Source: Labia minor (taxonomy: Eukaryota; Arthropoda; Insecta; Dermaptera; Spongiphoridae). From it: a stretch of DNA of 64,000 nt. Made by a program: the position numbers and the translations under genes. Shown one piece after another: positions 1-12,477 of this stretch (position 1 is the first letter of the stretch; the number at the start of each line of letters is the position of its first letter). The stretch covers positions 43,974,734 to 44,038,733 of the forward strand of contig OY720350.1 in NCBI GenBank assembly GCA_963082975.1, written 5' to 3'. The notes beneath the pieces are model-generated. The model worked only from the letters and a program-made list of their open reading frames with translations. It was not told where the DNA came from and made no database searches.

Positions 1-1279
1 AAATAACGTGACTAATATTTTTCACTATTTCAATTTAATTATTTTGAACTACATATACAATTCTTTTTATTAATTTTATTTTTACATTATTTAGTTAATC
101 ATAACTATAAGAATAATTCTTATTATACTTTTGTTTAGTTATACTTATAATTATATTACTTGGAATTTTAATCAAAAGATTAAAATTATGTTTAAACGAA
201 TCATCTTTTTTCCAGTCAATAATAACTGTATAGTTCCCTCTTTCCTCATTTATGTAAACTTTAGTCCATTAAAGGAAGATGCAAAATTTCTAATCACATT
301 AAGTAACACAAACCAATATTGATAATATTAAATATACATATACATATTGTCGAGAGACTTGAATGTAAGTGAAGAAATGTCAAAATTCCATCATTTCACC
401 TTTCAATCTTCTCACAATCTTGCTTTAATACGTTTTTATTTTAAATCAAATTTCTGTTGTGGCTCGTTTATAAATTACCCACCGGCACCCATTCTTATAA
501 ACTTATAAATTATTCCCATACTCTTTTGTAATCCATTTATATAATGTATTACTAATCTGCATTTAGATCTCTGAACAGACTCGAATACCATTATATCTCT
601 CGCCCCCCCCCCCTCTCATTTTTCTTTCACTTGACGACCAAACAAGCGATAGAAATAGATCTTAAATAGATAGATAGAAGATGTAATGAAAAATAAAAGA
701 ACCACTGCATTTGTATCTGATATTGAAAGATATATATCAACTAAAATGAAAATTAATGATATTACAAATAATTTATAATTGATAGTTATCTAATCGTTCT
801 CTATATAATATTTTAATAGGATCTATAAATATAGATTATCATTTATTTTAATTTAATTCACATTATTTGAAAAATAAATTAAAAATAATTTTACAAAGAT
901 TTTCATTCAAATAATGATAAGTTATTTAAACAAATTTTAATTAATTAATTTTATTGTTTTTATCCATTGACATATAATCAATATATTTGAATAGAATTTT
1001 AATCATGAATTCTTTATTATATTAACTAATTAAAAATAACTATTAATATATTTTCTTTCTAAATAATATATACATAATGTAACATATCGAAAGGTCATAT
1101 AATTTTTCAATAATAATTGCTTAACTTTTTTAAATACTAAAAAGTATGGTAGGAAATAATTGGTGTAGTAATAATAATTAATAATTAAGTATTGTCTAAT
1201 TCTAAATGTTAGAAGAACTTTATGGCTTTATTCATATACTTAATTTTTTTAGGATTTAAATATTCTTTTTTATATTTTT
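1..1279. other. AT-rich noncoding stretch
   Basis: No gene is seen. It holds an 11-C run at 603-613, a short GATA-type microsatellite near 668-680 and otherwise A/T-rich sequence. The 63-codon frame at 131-322 has no recognisable motif and ordinary AT composition, so it is taken as chance. Confidence 0.6.
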
Positions 1280-2191
1280 ACTACCTCGCCACGAAAATTT
1301 TCGATGTTGAGATTTTGATGTTTTTATACGTTTTGTAGGTTCCTGAATCATTTTCACTAAGGTTGAGAAAAATGTCTGTCTGTCTGTGTGTGTGGTGTGT
1401 GTGTGTGTGTGTATGTATGTAACCAAGATTACACAAAAACGGTTTGAGCTAGAATGATGAAATTTGGTACATAGGCTTTATTCAAAATTCGTAATTTTCT
1501 ATCAACTTTTGATAAATGTAGCTCAACCGGAAGAGGGTCATTACCTACAACGTTTTGATTTTTTTTCCTCTAAAGTGACCGTAAAAATAAAGATATATGT
1601 TTGATAATTTTTCACATGATTAAGAATTGTATAAAACTGCTATATATAGAATTGCAGTTTGATTGATTCGCTGAAATTACAATAATTAATTTTTTAACAC
1701 TGCAAATCTGTATGTGTGTATGTGTGTGTGTATGTATGTAGACAAAATTACGCAAAAACGGTTTGTGGTGGAATCATGAAATTTGGTATACGGGCATTAT
1801 TCAAAGTCCGTAATTTTCTACTTCTACTTTTGAGAAATGTAGCTCAACAGGAAGTGGGTCATTACCTACAACGTTTTGATTTTTTTTTCTTCTAAAGTGA
1901 TAGTAAAAATAAAGATATATGTTTGATAATTTTTCACATGATTAATAATTGTATAAAACTGCTATATATAGAATTTCAGCTTGATTGAATCGCTGAAAGT
2001 ACCATAATTAATTTTTTAACACTGCAAATCTCACGCGCCAACACGTGATCCAAACATGCGCTGGTTTAATAAATATTATTTATTAATTTTAATTTATAAT
2101 TTATAATTAATTAAATTTAATTTAAATATAATATATTATGTTATTTAATCCAATTCAAATTTGTGAGATAGTCGAGTGGAGACACTCCAGC
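1280..2191 (+). mobile_element. Family A HINE-like element with internal duplication (A1)
   Basis: It starts with ACTACCTCGCC, a variant of the family 5' end ACTATCTCGCC, and ends with the inverted copy GAGATAGT followed by the hairpin GAGTG-GAGA-CACTC and CAGC. The middle is present twice. The block from the GT microsatellite through the core (GATGAAATTTGGTA, then ATCAACTTTTG, then CCGGAAG) to AACACTGCAAATCT occurs at about 1385-1709 and again at 1710-2035, with a period of about 320 bp. Layout and ends match non-autonomous Helentrons (HINE/DINE-1 type). No protein is encoded. Confidence 0.75.
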
Positions 2192-2599
2192 TTTTGTTAA
2201 ATTTATATCTGATATTTTTTTTCATAATGACTTTGAATTAATAATAACTATAGTTTGCTCTATAGACCATAGATTTTAAATAAATCACTCCTATTAATAT
2301 AAATATTAGATATTCAAATTATCATATTTATATTTAATTTTTAAATTCTTACTATATCCAAACAATTAGTATTGTTTTAAGCTTTTTTAAAAAATGCTAA
2401 AATAATTATTTATTTAACCATTTCAATCGTTTAAATAATGTAAAGAATATAATAAAAAAATTAAAAAGAAATGATAAAACTATGCTTTTCACTTTTTTTA
2501 AAAAATAAATATCTACTTATATAGCCTGTATATATATAGATAGATAGATAACAGAAAATTGTTTATTTAAATAAAAAAAAGACAAAAGAAAACTTGTAT
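2192..2599. other. AT-rich spacer
   Basis: No gene or recognisable element. It carries short homopolymers and a TAGA/TATA microsatellite near 2530-2550. Confidence 0.5.
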
Positions 2600-3262
2600 A
2601 TATATTTATATGGATTTGAAAGATTCCTTGTTCAATCAATCAAAATAAATAATTTACGAATGTAATTTCAAATAATATATAAATAATGAGTAATTTCTGC
2701 AGAAATAGAAATATTATTTGAAATTACATATATAATTTTAAAGCGTGTTTACTCATTATTTTCTGATAGATTAAATAATAATGAATTTGAACCTAAAATT
2801 TAATTTTATTATTTTTATCTCTAAATTTGGGAAAATTTAGTATCAATTTTCAATTAAAAGGGCGTTTATTCACCATGATTGAAAAACAGTTAAACCTGAA
2901 TAAAATAAATATATTAAATATATATAATAATATAATGTATATGTATTTATATTGATTTGAAAAATTCCTTATTCAATTAATCAAGTTAAATAATTTACGA
3001 ATGTAATTTCAAATAATATATAAATAATGAGTAATTTCTGAAGAAATAGAAATATTATTTGAAATTACATATATAATTTTAAAGCGTGTTTACTCATTAT
3101 TTTTTGATGGATTAAATGATAATGAATTTGAAACTAAAATTTAATTTTATTATATTTATCTTTAAATTTGGGAAAATTTAGTATCAATTTTCAATTAAAA
3201 GGGTGTTTAATCACCATTATTGAAAAACAGTTAAACCTGAATAAAATAAATATATAAAATAT
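2600..3262. repeat. Tandem duplication, two ~341-bp units
   Basis: Two head-to-tail copies (about 2600-2921 and 2941-3262) share the same landmarks 341 bp apart, for example GGATTTGAAA/TGATTTGAAA and GTTAAACCTGAA. Each unit contains an 18-bp inverted repeat, TGTAATTTCAAATAATAT with ATATTATTTGAAATTACA, separated by about 40 bp. A transcript could fold into a stem. The copies differ at few positions, so the duplication looks fairly recent. It has no coding potential and I do not recognise the family. Confidence 0.8.
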
Positions 3263-4284
3263 AAATGAGAAAAAAAAATATCCTGATACTAATATAAAAA
3301 CTTTTATTTTTGATTAAATCAACTTTTTAAAAATTTTAAAAATTTGGTTCGATAAATTTCATGAACATATAAGTATCTTATTTTTAGTAAACTAAATATG
3401 AATTAACTTCATTTAAATTTCATATATTAATTTACCACTAAATTGTTTATAGTTTTGATAACAACAGAATAAAAACAAAAATAATAATAATAATAATAAA
3501 AATTAAATAATAATAATATAAAGATGGAAATATCACTAAGTTAATTTTAATATATTTTATCATCTTATATACTTGATTTATTAACTTATTTTTATTAATT
3601 TTTATAATAAACATATATTTTTATTTAATAGTGTAACTTAAACAAAAAATAAAACAAAATTTCTTATTCCAATTCAATATATTCTTCTATATTCTAACTT
3701 ATTAAAAGGTGAATAAAATATATACGAATTATAGTGAATATATTAATAATACAAGTAATTATCATTATTATATGTATGTAAATGTAATATAATAAAGTTG
3801 AATTGGAAATTCTAATTAGAATTTAACGAACCTTCGAGGTGGAAAACCTGTGAAAAGCATATAAATTCATGCTATTAAGTAATAGTTAGGTATGCGGGTT
3901 AATGTGTATGTGTAGGTGTGTCTTGTACAAAGTGAGGTTTGAAACGTCTGGGTGACTTTGCTTAGGAACTTGAACATGACAAAATCTAGAACAAACGGAG
4001 ATATTATATAATACATTTATGATCAATATAGAAAAAAAGAGAACAAACGAAAAAAAAAAATGAACGATATAAATAAACTAAAAGGCAACCTATTTATTAT
4101 TATATAAATATATTATATTCTCATGAGCGTGGAATTGCGTTATTTGCTTAATTAATGAGATAGTTCATTAATTCGTTTGTTATAAAAAAAAAATTGTATC
4201 CTTTAAACTTATTAGTTATTGTTTTTTATTTCAAGTCGATTTAGCCAGCTTTCTCAGATTTGTTTATTATTTTTATTTTTATTT
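3263..4284. other. AT-rich noncoding stretch
   Basis: Contains an (AAT)n microsatellite at about 3476-3505. A slightly GC-richer patch at 3825-4010 shows no open frame or known repeat. Nothing else is supported. Confidence 0.5.
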
Positions 4285-4366
4285 ATATATCGACGCACTC
4301 GGCGAGGTTTGAACCCTCGAACTCGAGTCGGCGAACCGGTCACTATAACCTCGCGGCTAAGTTAAT
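4285..4366 (-). repeat. tRNA-like sequence, probable SINE head or tRNA pseudogene
   Basis: On the minus strand the GC-rich patch reads CTTAGCCGCGAGGTTATAG and later GGGTTCAAACCTCGCC. The latter resembles an RNA polymerase III B box (GGTTCRANTCC) with its T-arm stem. The A-box part is weak and no full cloverleaf is evident. AT-rich sequence follows on both sides. A tRNA-derived SINE or a decayed tRNA fits best; a functional tRNA gene is unlikely. Confidence 0.45.
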
Positions 4367-4415
4367 ACAAAATAAAAATAAAACCATAACACAAATTTAA
4401 ATTTATATATATATA

Positions 4416-4897
4416 CAGGAGCAGGTCAAGTCCGTGATTTTTTGAATGAAACACATGTTTTTGGATAAAAATTTTTTCTCCTTTGAGCTCTATACACTAC
4501 GTCTAACATTTCTTCAATTTTTTTATCCCTTCAAAAAATAAGTTTTGTCGAGGACATCAAAATAGATCTGTTTATGACATGATTTCATCGTGGGAGAAAC
4601 CTCTCAATCTTAATCTCTTTACTCCGAGTCATTTCTTCAGGTTTTTGAAACAAGAAATTGTCACTCGGAGCTCAATCCAGATTCGTATCCCAATTTATGG
4701 ATTTTCATGGAAATTCACTTTTTTCCATTTGCTTCTCAAAACATGAGGTATTCTGCTAATAATGAATGTCAAACGAAAACTAAAAGACCTAACTGGTTCA
4801 AATTTCACCAGGAGTCAGATGATAGTTGCCTGCCGACAGAATTTCACTTGAGAGACGGAAAATTCAAAAAGTTACGGACTTATTGATCTGTCCTCGT
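4416..4897 (-). mobile_element. Mariner-like element, internally deleted
   Basis: The ends are imperfect inverted repeats, CAGGTCAAGTCCGTGATTTT at the left and the complement of AAGTTACGGACTTATTGATC at the right, both flanked by TA. Minus-strand sequence near 4610-4660 corresponds to the end of a mariner transposase and aligns with the copy at 37370-37845 in the opposite orientation. At about 480 bp it is far shorter than a 1.3-kb mariner and has no intact frame. It is a dead internal-deletion derivative. Confidence 0.75.
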
Positions 4898-6130
4898 ATA
4901 TATATATAAATATTTAATTAAATAAAAATTAGTTTAATGTCATGCTGATACTTTTTTATTTTGATCTTTTGATTCGCAGTGGGAATTACTTAATTAATTT
5001 ATAATTTTTTAGTCTAAATTAGTATAAAATACAAAAATACTTAAATGTTGAATAAATAAAGAGTAGTTATTTTGCAATATACAGGTTTTATTTTTAAAAA
5101 TTAAAGGAGAAATTGAAAATTAAACACATCTTTAGTCAAAATGAAAAGGGAAGAAAGATTGACAAATTAATTAATACCCATTCATTTTTATTATTACAAT
5201 TGATGCCGACGTTTCGGTCACTATTCGCGGCCTTCTTCAATAGCTTATAAATTTATTCAAAAATTGTTTTCTTATTTTAGTACAACGCTATTTAAAAATA
5301 TTAAATACATAATTAAAGTAATATTCAAAAAAATTATAATACTTACAATAATAGTATAAGAATTGAATTATTATTCAAGGTAATAGTCATCAAGAGAAAA
5401 ATATTGGTGTCATTTAGTTAAAAAATAATATTAATCTAATATTTTATGAAAATTTTTGAAAATCCTTTTTAATTTAAGACTAAGCATTTTTCTTATAAAT
5501 AATTTAAATAAAAATTTCAAAAATAATGCTTTAAGATATACACATAGTCAATCATAAGTAGCTCAAACATCCAAAAAAATTTGAAACTTCTATAATATGA
5601 TTAATTCATGATATTTATAATGAAAATATAATCAAATAAATAAAAAATATATAATTTTTAATAAATCAAATTTTTTCATTCTATCACTTATTGTGAAGCA
5701 AGAAGCCCTTTATTCTTTCCTTTTATTATTTCAACAGAGTAATTCCTTCGTAAAAAATAACACATTTCTTCATTTCATATTTAATTTTACAAATGAAGTG
5801 GTATGTGTTTTTTCTTTTTTTTAATATCACTACAAATAAAATAGATCATTAAAGAAAATTAAATTACTTAGAAAGCAAATGATATAATATTTAAGTTACT
5901 ATTCGAAATTTATATGTTATACTTATTTAATTACTAAAATTAAAATTATATTAAGGCTAAGTGGTGAGGGCAAAAGATTACTTCACATCATATATAGAAA
6001 GAATAGATTGAATCCATTTTCAAATAATTATACTCTTATTATAACATTATATATCATCATAAAATGAAAGTTAAAATTAATAATTTATTAATTTTTTTGA
6101 GGTTACCACAATATCTCAAAATTGTTTTCA
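4898..6130. other. AT-rich noncoding stretch
   Basis: No gene. Apart from the Penelope-type motif at 5204-5243 it is featureless A/T-rich DNA with short homopolymers. Confidence 0.5.
5204..5243 (-). other. Penelope-type hammerhead-like motif
   Basis: The minus strand reads TTGAAGA, a hairpin-capable segment closed by GGCC/GGTC, then CCGAAACGTCGG. This order (CUGANGA-like, stem II, GAAA) is the hammerhead ribozyme core that Penelope-like elements carry in their terminal repeats. A close relative lies in the Penelope element at 32637-32674. The stem is short and one core base differs, so activity is doubtful. It is probably the last remnant of an old insertion. Confidence 0.45.
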
Positions 6131-6379
6131 ATCATCTAAAAATATAAATATAAAATTTTTTTATAAAATAACTTTTTTACAATGGACTAAAAATAATAAA
6201 ATCATTTTTCTATAAGCCTGACAAAGTTTATATGGATGAATTGCTTCATAATCAACGAAAAACGTTGGGCGGATTTAGTATTATTTATTTATAAGAAAAA
6301 TCAAGTCAAATTTTTGTAATAATAAAAATTTTATTAAACACATAAACTGACAAATTTTTTTAAATAAAATTGATAGGTT
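6131..6379 (+). repeat. Dispersed ~245-bp repeat, copy 1
   Basis: Nearly identical in sequence and length to 8146-8386 in the same orientation, including the landmarks GAATTGCTTCATAATCAACG and GGGCGGATTTAG. No terminal inverted repeat or coding frame is visible. The two copies are about 2 kb apart and differ by small indels. The family is not recognised. Confidence 0.7.
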
Positions 6380-6611
6380 AAGAGCTAAGAAATTAATCTT
6401 TTATTATTTTTCTCTGTAATATACTTATATCAAAGTATGTATCAAAATTTAAAAGAATTTTTATTAAATTTACATATTATCAATCAAATCCAAAATGGTT
6501 GATTATATTAGAAGAAATAGTGTTACTTGTTAATGAAGTGTTTTAGTGTGGTATGTATGTATATATTCATATATGAATAATAATTCTATAAAGGAAGTTA
6601 ATTAAGTTAAT

Positions 6612-6650
6612 TAAAAGTGTGCCTCGGTAAAAAAAAGTTTGAGAATCACT
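6612..6650 (+). mobile_element. hAT-like element end (relic)
   Basis: Reads AAAAGTGTGCCTCGG, an A-run, then GTTTGAGAATCACTG. This is the typical right end of a hAT element (complement CAGTGATTCTCAAAC). A similar end lies at 31380-31420. No left end was found, so only a terminal scrap remains. Confidence 0.5.
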
Positions 6651-6915
6651 GTACTAGAAACTAATCTTATTTAATGGATTTTTAGGAAAAAAAAATTACT
6701 CTTACTACTTAAAAAAAATCAAACATAAATATATTCATCGTTTTTTGAAAATTAAATTGTAATTAAAATTGAATTGAATTGATTATAATGGCAATAATAA
6801 ATAAAAAATAATATTTTAATTTAAATATTTCAACTTTGTTCTCTTCAGACTGATTACGTCATATGAGAACAAACAGACATCGTCAATTATTTGTATTATA
6901 GATCATTTTACAATA

Positions 6916-7360
6916 AGGTCTGAAAAGTTTCCGGCCTGACCAAGGAAAACGATGTTTTTCAATTTTTTTTGTTTTATTTTTCAAAATTCAAGATAGCTGA
7001 GACCTGTACGATGTCAGCTGAACGTGTGCGAAATATTTTGCAAAACCGTTTGAATATGGAAAGCTGTGTGCAATGTGGGTGCCGCATTTCCTAACGTTAG
7101 ACCAAAAATTGCTTCGAAAAACCATTTCTAACGACAATTTGGCGCTGTAGGCGTAATCCAAACGAGTTTTTGCGTCGATTCATAACTGTTGATGAGACTT
7201 AAATTAAATTAAATCAAATTTAATTAATTAAATTAATTAGAACACCGTTATGAGAAATGTATCAGTGTTGATGGAGATTATTTTGAAAAATATAGCAAAA
7301 AAAAAAATTTAAAAACATCGATTTTCTTGGACAGGTCGGAAACTTTTCATCCCACCCTCG
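6916..7360 (+). mobile_element. Mariner-like element, internally deleted
   Basis: Inverted ends match: GAAAAGTTTCCGGCCTGACC at the left and the complement of GGACAGGTCGGAAACTTTTC at the right, bordered by TA. Transposase pieces are visible on the plus strand. FLRRFITVDET contains the first catalytic Asp of the DDD triad, and LEHRYEKCISVDGDYFEK matches the extreme C-terminus. About 700 bp between them is missing and replaced by an AT-rich run at 7200-7240. It is a different mariner subfamily from 4416 and 37370, judged by the ends. Confidence 0.8.
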
Positions 7361-7981
7361 TATAATTACAATTCTATTTAGGTAAATAGTATTTATTCTC
7401 CTTCATTTATTGATCATAATTAATTAATATGATTTGAAATTATAATCAGAAATAAATATATTATGCATAATTTCCAATGCCTTTGTTTCATATTGATTCG
7501 ATGAGATTAATATAAGAATCTAAACGATAAGCCTTGGCTTCAATCAAATACCTTCGAAGTGAATTTCGTGTCTCATGTGCTTCATTTACAATCAACATCC
7601 TTGACACCTGTAGTTATTATTAAGGAATTGGAGAGAGAGAAGAGAATTTGAGAAAGAAAGAGAAAATAAAGAGAAAGACAGATGTGAGGAAGAAGGAGAT
7701 TCATAAAGAGAGTGGTAAATGAAAGAGTAGGTCCTCACCGGACGGGCATTTCGTTTCCGTTGATTACTTCACCGAAATTTATATATTGCCTAATCTATTT
7801 TAATGTGCAATCAAAATTCAAAACATTTTATAAACCAAGTTCAATATCTTTTTCTTTCTATTTTATTTACATTCGTTGAATATATAATTTTATAATATTA
7901 TGTACATTTGATTATATAACAAAACTGATTATAAGTTTAGGAGAAAATTCTAACCATATATTTATTAAATTATTTATTAAA

Positions 7982-8012
<31 letters not shown>

Positions 8013-8145
8013 AATTAAATTTAGAATGAATTTCAATATTTTATTAAAATTCTTTAAATAGAATGAAATTTATTCAACGGAAACACATGTATTAATCAAA
8101 TATTGCTAATAATAATAATAATAATAATATTCCAGCATTTATACT
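7361..8145. other. AT-rich noncoding stretch with microsatellites
   Basis: A purine-rich patch (GAGA-type) at 7628-7690, an (ATT)n tract at about 7984-8012 and an (AAT)n tract at about 8105-8128. No gene. Confidence 0.5.
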
Positions 8146-8386
8146 GAAAATAAAAATATAAAAATTTTTTATAAAATAACGTTTTTCCAATGGACTAAAA
8201 AGAATAAAATAATTTTTCTATAAGCCTAAGTTTATGGATGAATTGCTTCATAATCAACGAAAAACTTTGGGCGGATTTAGTTTTATTTATTTATAAGAAA
8301 AATCAAGTCAAATTTTTAAAATAATAAAAATTTTATTAAACACATAAACTCACTAATTTTTTTAGATAAAATTCATAGGTTAAGAA
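8146..8386 (+). repeat. Dispersed ~245-bp repeat, copy 2
   Basis: Second copy of the repeat at 6131-6379, with the same landmarks and small deletions. Similarity is lost just past both edges. No coding frame or terminal inverted repeats. Confidence 0.7.
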
Positions 8387-9560
8387 AAAGTGCGCTCAAT
8401 AATAATAATTTTAATAATGATAAGTAAGTAAAATATTACAATTAATATTAAGTTATTTATTGTTAAGCGTTAATTAAATATCTTATCAATAAATTTAAAT
8501 CTATATAAATGTTTTTCATTTTTTTACTGAAGTAAAACATTTCACTAAATAAAATAATTGCAATTATATTATATACAAACTAAAAAATTATATTAAATTC
8601 ACTACAACATGGGTCAGCAACTTTTTCTAATCAAAATGATCTAAAATTATATTTTTTGAAAACGTTTATTGTACATTATTGAGAAACTCATTAATAATAA
8701 TCATTATAAAATAGAAATAATTGATAATATCAATAATAATAGTGATAAGATTTTTTTCTTCATTTTTGTTTTTATTTATTTATTTTTTATTTATTTATAT
8801 TTAAAATATTATTTTCAAAACTTGGGTGTATCATTTAAAATTACTAAATGGATCACATTGTGCTGACCTTCGCATTACAATTTTCTTAAATAATTATTAT
8901 ATTATAATTATTGTAATCGATTATATATAATTATTAAATTAAACAAATAAAAAAATATGTTTTTGATTAATAATGATATAATATTAAAATATAAATGTCT
9001 TTAATATTGTTTCTAACTTTCTGAACTCGAAAGTTATTAATCGCAAAATCCTAAATTCTCTAAATGCCTCAATCAAAATCCTCTATTCAATTTCGATTTA
9101 TTTATTTATTTATTAACAATTATTCAGACTTCTATATGAAGTTTGGGATGTTTACATAAATATTAAAAGTTTATTTACATACAAATAATATAATTTAGAA
9201 ATTAACTAAACTATAATTCTTTAATTTTTTATTCGTTTCTTATTCTTGACTTGGTTGATATGTTCTTTCTAATAGTCTTCCTACTTGACACATATATTTT
9301 TCAATTACTTTAGTTGTTCTATTATCCTGCCTTCATTCAGTAGTTATTTGTCAATCCAAGGTTTGTTTACCGGGTTTAACTCTTTTCAAGTAGTCTCAAT
9401 TTATAATTTGGATTATATCTTTATTTTTTTTGTCACATAATCTAATATACATAATCGATTCCTCTCCGGATTACCTTTCACCCAGTCTTATCCCTTATAT
9501 TTTGTTATTGTGGTAGAAGTGGATAATTTTCCTAAAGTACATATGTAGTTTTTTATTTTT
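8387..9560. other. AT-rich stretch, possible decayed hAT MITE
   Basis: At 8611-8629 GGGTCAGCAACTTTT and at 8862-8875 TGTGCTGACC resemble degraded hAT ends (CAGGGGTCGGCAACC type), but no target duplication can be shown. The 65-codon frame at 8669-8866 lies inside this and is composed of low-complexity codons. The rest is A/T-rich, with a GATTTATT-type microsatellite near 9095-9117. Confidence 0.3.
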
Positions 9561-10174
9561 ACCGACCGACGATAGTAAGGGAGGTATTGTTTTCACACCA
9601 AATTTCACATGTGGAGATTTTTACATATCTCCACGAATCATGCATTTTCTTAACAGAAAAAAGTATTTTTAGCATGATGTCTGTCCGTCCGTCCGTCTGT
9701 ATAGATGTGTACAGCCTGAACGACTGAACGGATTTTGATGAAATTTGGTATATTTACTTAATGCATCAGTGGGATGAATTAATCAACTTTTGGTGCAAAT
9801 CCGGAAACCAGAAGTGGTAGTATTAGCGATCGACGATTGGAAGGGAAGGGTTATTTTCATACCAAATTTCACATGAGGAGATTTTTTACATATTATCACG
9901 AATCATTCACTTTGCTTTGGTTTTATACTCGAGAAAAATCATCTTTATTTTTTCTTAATTAAAATTATATGACGTCATCCAGCTATTCATGACGTCACAG
10001 CCTGGTCTTCCTATATATTATAAATAAAATAAAATTAAAAATATTTATGTTATATCCTTATCAGTTTTTTATTACATTAATAGATATATTAAAATTATTT
10101 GAAATTGTTTCTGTAGCTGGAAATTAATTTATTTCAAACCGTCGGTCGGTTCGGACCTGGCCACAGGTCAACTT
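9561..10174 (+). mobile_element. Family B HINE-like element, full length (B1)
   Basis: Starts after a T-run with ACCGACCGACG and ends with the inverted CGTCGGTCGGT, the hairpin GACCTG-GCCA-CAGGTC and AACTT. The GTCC microsatellite sits about 120 bp from the 5' end. The shared core GATGAAATTTGGTA, ATCAACTTTTG is at about 9739-9796. Two TGACGTCA sites start at 9970 and 9990. The architecture is that of a non-autonomous Helentron. Noncoding. Confidence 0.78.
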
Positions 10175-11651
10175 ATTTGGTAATATGGACACCCTTATAT
10201 CTTTCCTCAATTGGTTCTTTCTTTACACATTTGAATTTTTTTTTAAAAAAATCAAAAATTTAATTAAACTCTTTTGCCCTCTTTCTAAACTATTCTTAAT
10301 AACAAAATAAAATAAACATTTCTAAAATATTTTTTTTATTAATATTATTAAATATTTTCTAAAAATAAAATAATTGATTGAATATTTATTTTTAGGGATT
10401 GATGAGGTACAATACTCAAAAAATATAATTTATTATTATTATTATTATTATTATTGACAATTAAATTTAGATATAATAATATAATTAATGAACAAATCTA
10501 ACTTGGAATTTAATGATAATCCTTTAATTCAAAAATAATTTTCACTTATTCAATTTATTATCATAATTTATTCAATGTGTCGAATAAAATAATATATTAT
10601 AAAAATAAAAATTTCATATTTATTATCTATTACAAAAATTTAATTATACGTTACAACGTGGTTCATTCTTGTCTTATATAATTTTTAATATTTCATCAAA
10701 AAGCGTCTTAATCATTCATTTTAAAAAGTACTTCGTTATTCTCTACACACTTACATATATATATATATATAGAATTAAATTCAATATAATCATCATTATT
10801 ATTTCTTTCGTACATGTTTGTTAATATTTTTCTTTTAATTTCTTATTAAGTATGTCGTTGGAATGTCTGTTTATTTGTCTGTTTGTCTTCTAGCGATTTG
10901 TCTTCCTTGTGAAAGGGTTATACAAGTTTTGAGATAAATGTACTTACCGTGCTGAAATCAACCGTGTGCCCGGTTTTTTTTCTGCTGCTAACCTATTTCA
11001 TAGTATCTCTATCTAGATGACCTACCCATCTATCAACATATTTCCTTAGACTTAACAAAATTCACTGTCGCTACCTTTCCCATTAACTTTTAATTAGAAA
11101 AAGCTAAATTTCGGATAAAACTATTATTTCCTTATAAAGTTTATGTAAGTATTTAAATACCAATGTTATTTGTTTCTTGAAATATGCCTACCAATATTTC
11201 TCAATCTTAAAATCGAATATTTTTAAAGGTTCTTCAATCACTTTGAACATTTTATTAGATTCAAAATACATTTTTAAAGAAAAATATTTAACTTTTTGCC
11301 AAATCAACATTAATTTTTCTCTTAAATTAAATAATCATGATCAAAATTATATCTATATCGTATATATTTACACCTATAAACATATATAATATATATATAT
11401 ATATATATTTATAAATATAAATATTTATTTAATTTTAGTAGACAAAATTAATTTCATTATATAATCATATATTATTTTTGAAAATATTTTTCTGATATAT
11501 ATTTATATGTCTTTAATATACAATTTTTACTTATTTGGACAAAAGGTGTATTATACTAATAAAAATAGTATATATATATATATATATTGTATTTTTGAAA
11601 TATTAAATCGCTTTATGATTTTTGGAAATTCAGACCATATAATATTTATAA
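10175..11651. other. AT-rich noncoding stretch
   Basis: Contains (TTA)n at about 10428-10456 and TA tracts at about 10757-10771, 11388-11412 and 11567-11587. A patch at 10850-11060 is less AT-rich but holds no supported frame. The frames at 11177-11389 and 11507-11725 are dominated by Ile/Tyr/Lys/Asn codons and are taken as chance. Confidence 0.5.
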
Positions 11652-12051
11652 AGAAAAAACTAATAAAGATGATTTTTCCTGAGGATAAAACCAATACAAA
11701 GTGCATGATTTGTGGAGATATGTAAAAAAATCACCTCATGTGAAATTTGGTGTGAAAATAACCCTTCCCTTCCTATCGTCGATCACTAATACTACCACTT
11801 CCGGTTTCCGTATTTGCACCCAAAGTTGATCAATTCATCATACTGATGCATTAAGTAAATAAACCAAATTTAATCAAAATCCGTTGAGCCGTTCAACCTG
11901 TACACGTCTATACGGACGGATGGACGGACAGACATCATGCTAAAAATACTTTTTTCTGTTAAGAAAATGCATGATTCCTGGAGATATGTAAAAATCTCCA
12001 CATGTGAAATTTGGTTTGAAAACAATACCTCCCTTACTATCGTCGGTCGGT
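11652..12051 (-). mobile_element. Family B HINE-like element, 3'-truncated (B2)
   Basis: Minus-orientation copy whose 5' end is the right edge (CGTCGGTCGGT at 12041-12051). It runs through the GTCC tract and the shared core, then stops near 11652, before the TGACGTCA pair and the 3' hairpin. The 63-codon frame inside it is incidental. Confidence 0.75.
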
Positions 12052-12477
12052 AAAAATTCATTTAAATGTAGATATGAAATATAATATATTTTTGAGAATT
12101 GGTCGTATTAATATTTTGTAATTATAGTTGAACAAGTATAAACTGGCTTCTAATTTTATCTGATCATCATTCAACTTACCTATAATCAAACAGGTCAACT
12201 ATCTATTAATTAGTAATTTATCTAATGCTTTAATTAGTCCAAATTAGTCTAGTCAAATCGCCTCCGAATGAAAAAAAATATAATAATATATATAGTTTTA
12301 TAAATATATGAATATTATTATGGATAAATTGTATATTTACAATATATTATCTTTAAAAACAATCTCATTATTTCTTTTAATTACATTCCATTAATAAAAT
12401 GTCTATTATTAAGATAAATTTATATCTAATATATATACTAAAATATTAAATAAATATAATCTATTAGAATTATAAAA
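12052..12477. other. AT-rich spacer
   Basis: No gene or recognisable repeat. Ordinary A/T-rich sequence. Confidence 0.5.

Noticed and set aside
11870-12061. Conserved small protein also seen at 25738-25923
   Set aside because: Both frames fall in family B elements on matching segments. Their similarity reflects the repeat, and frames differ in other copies.
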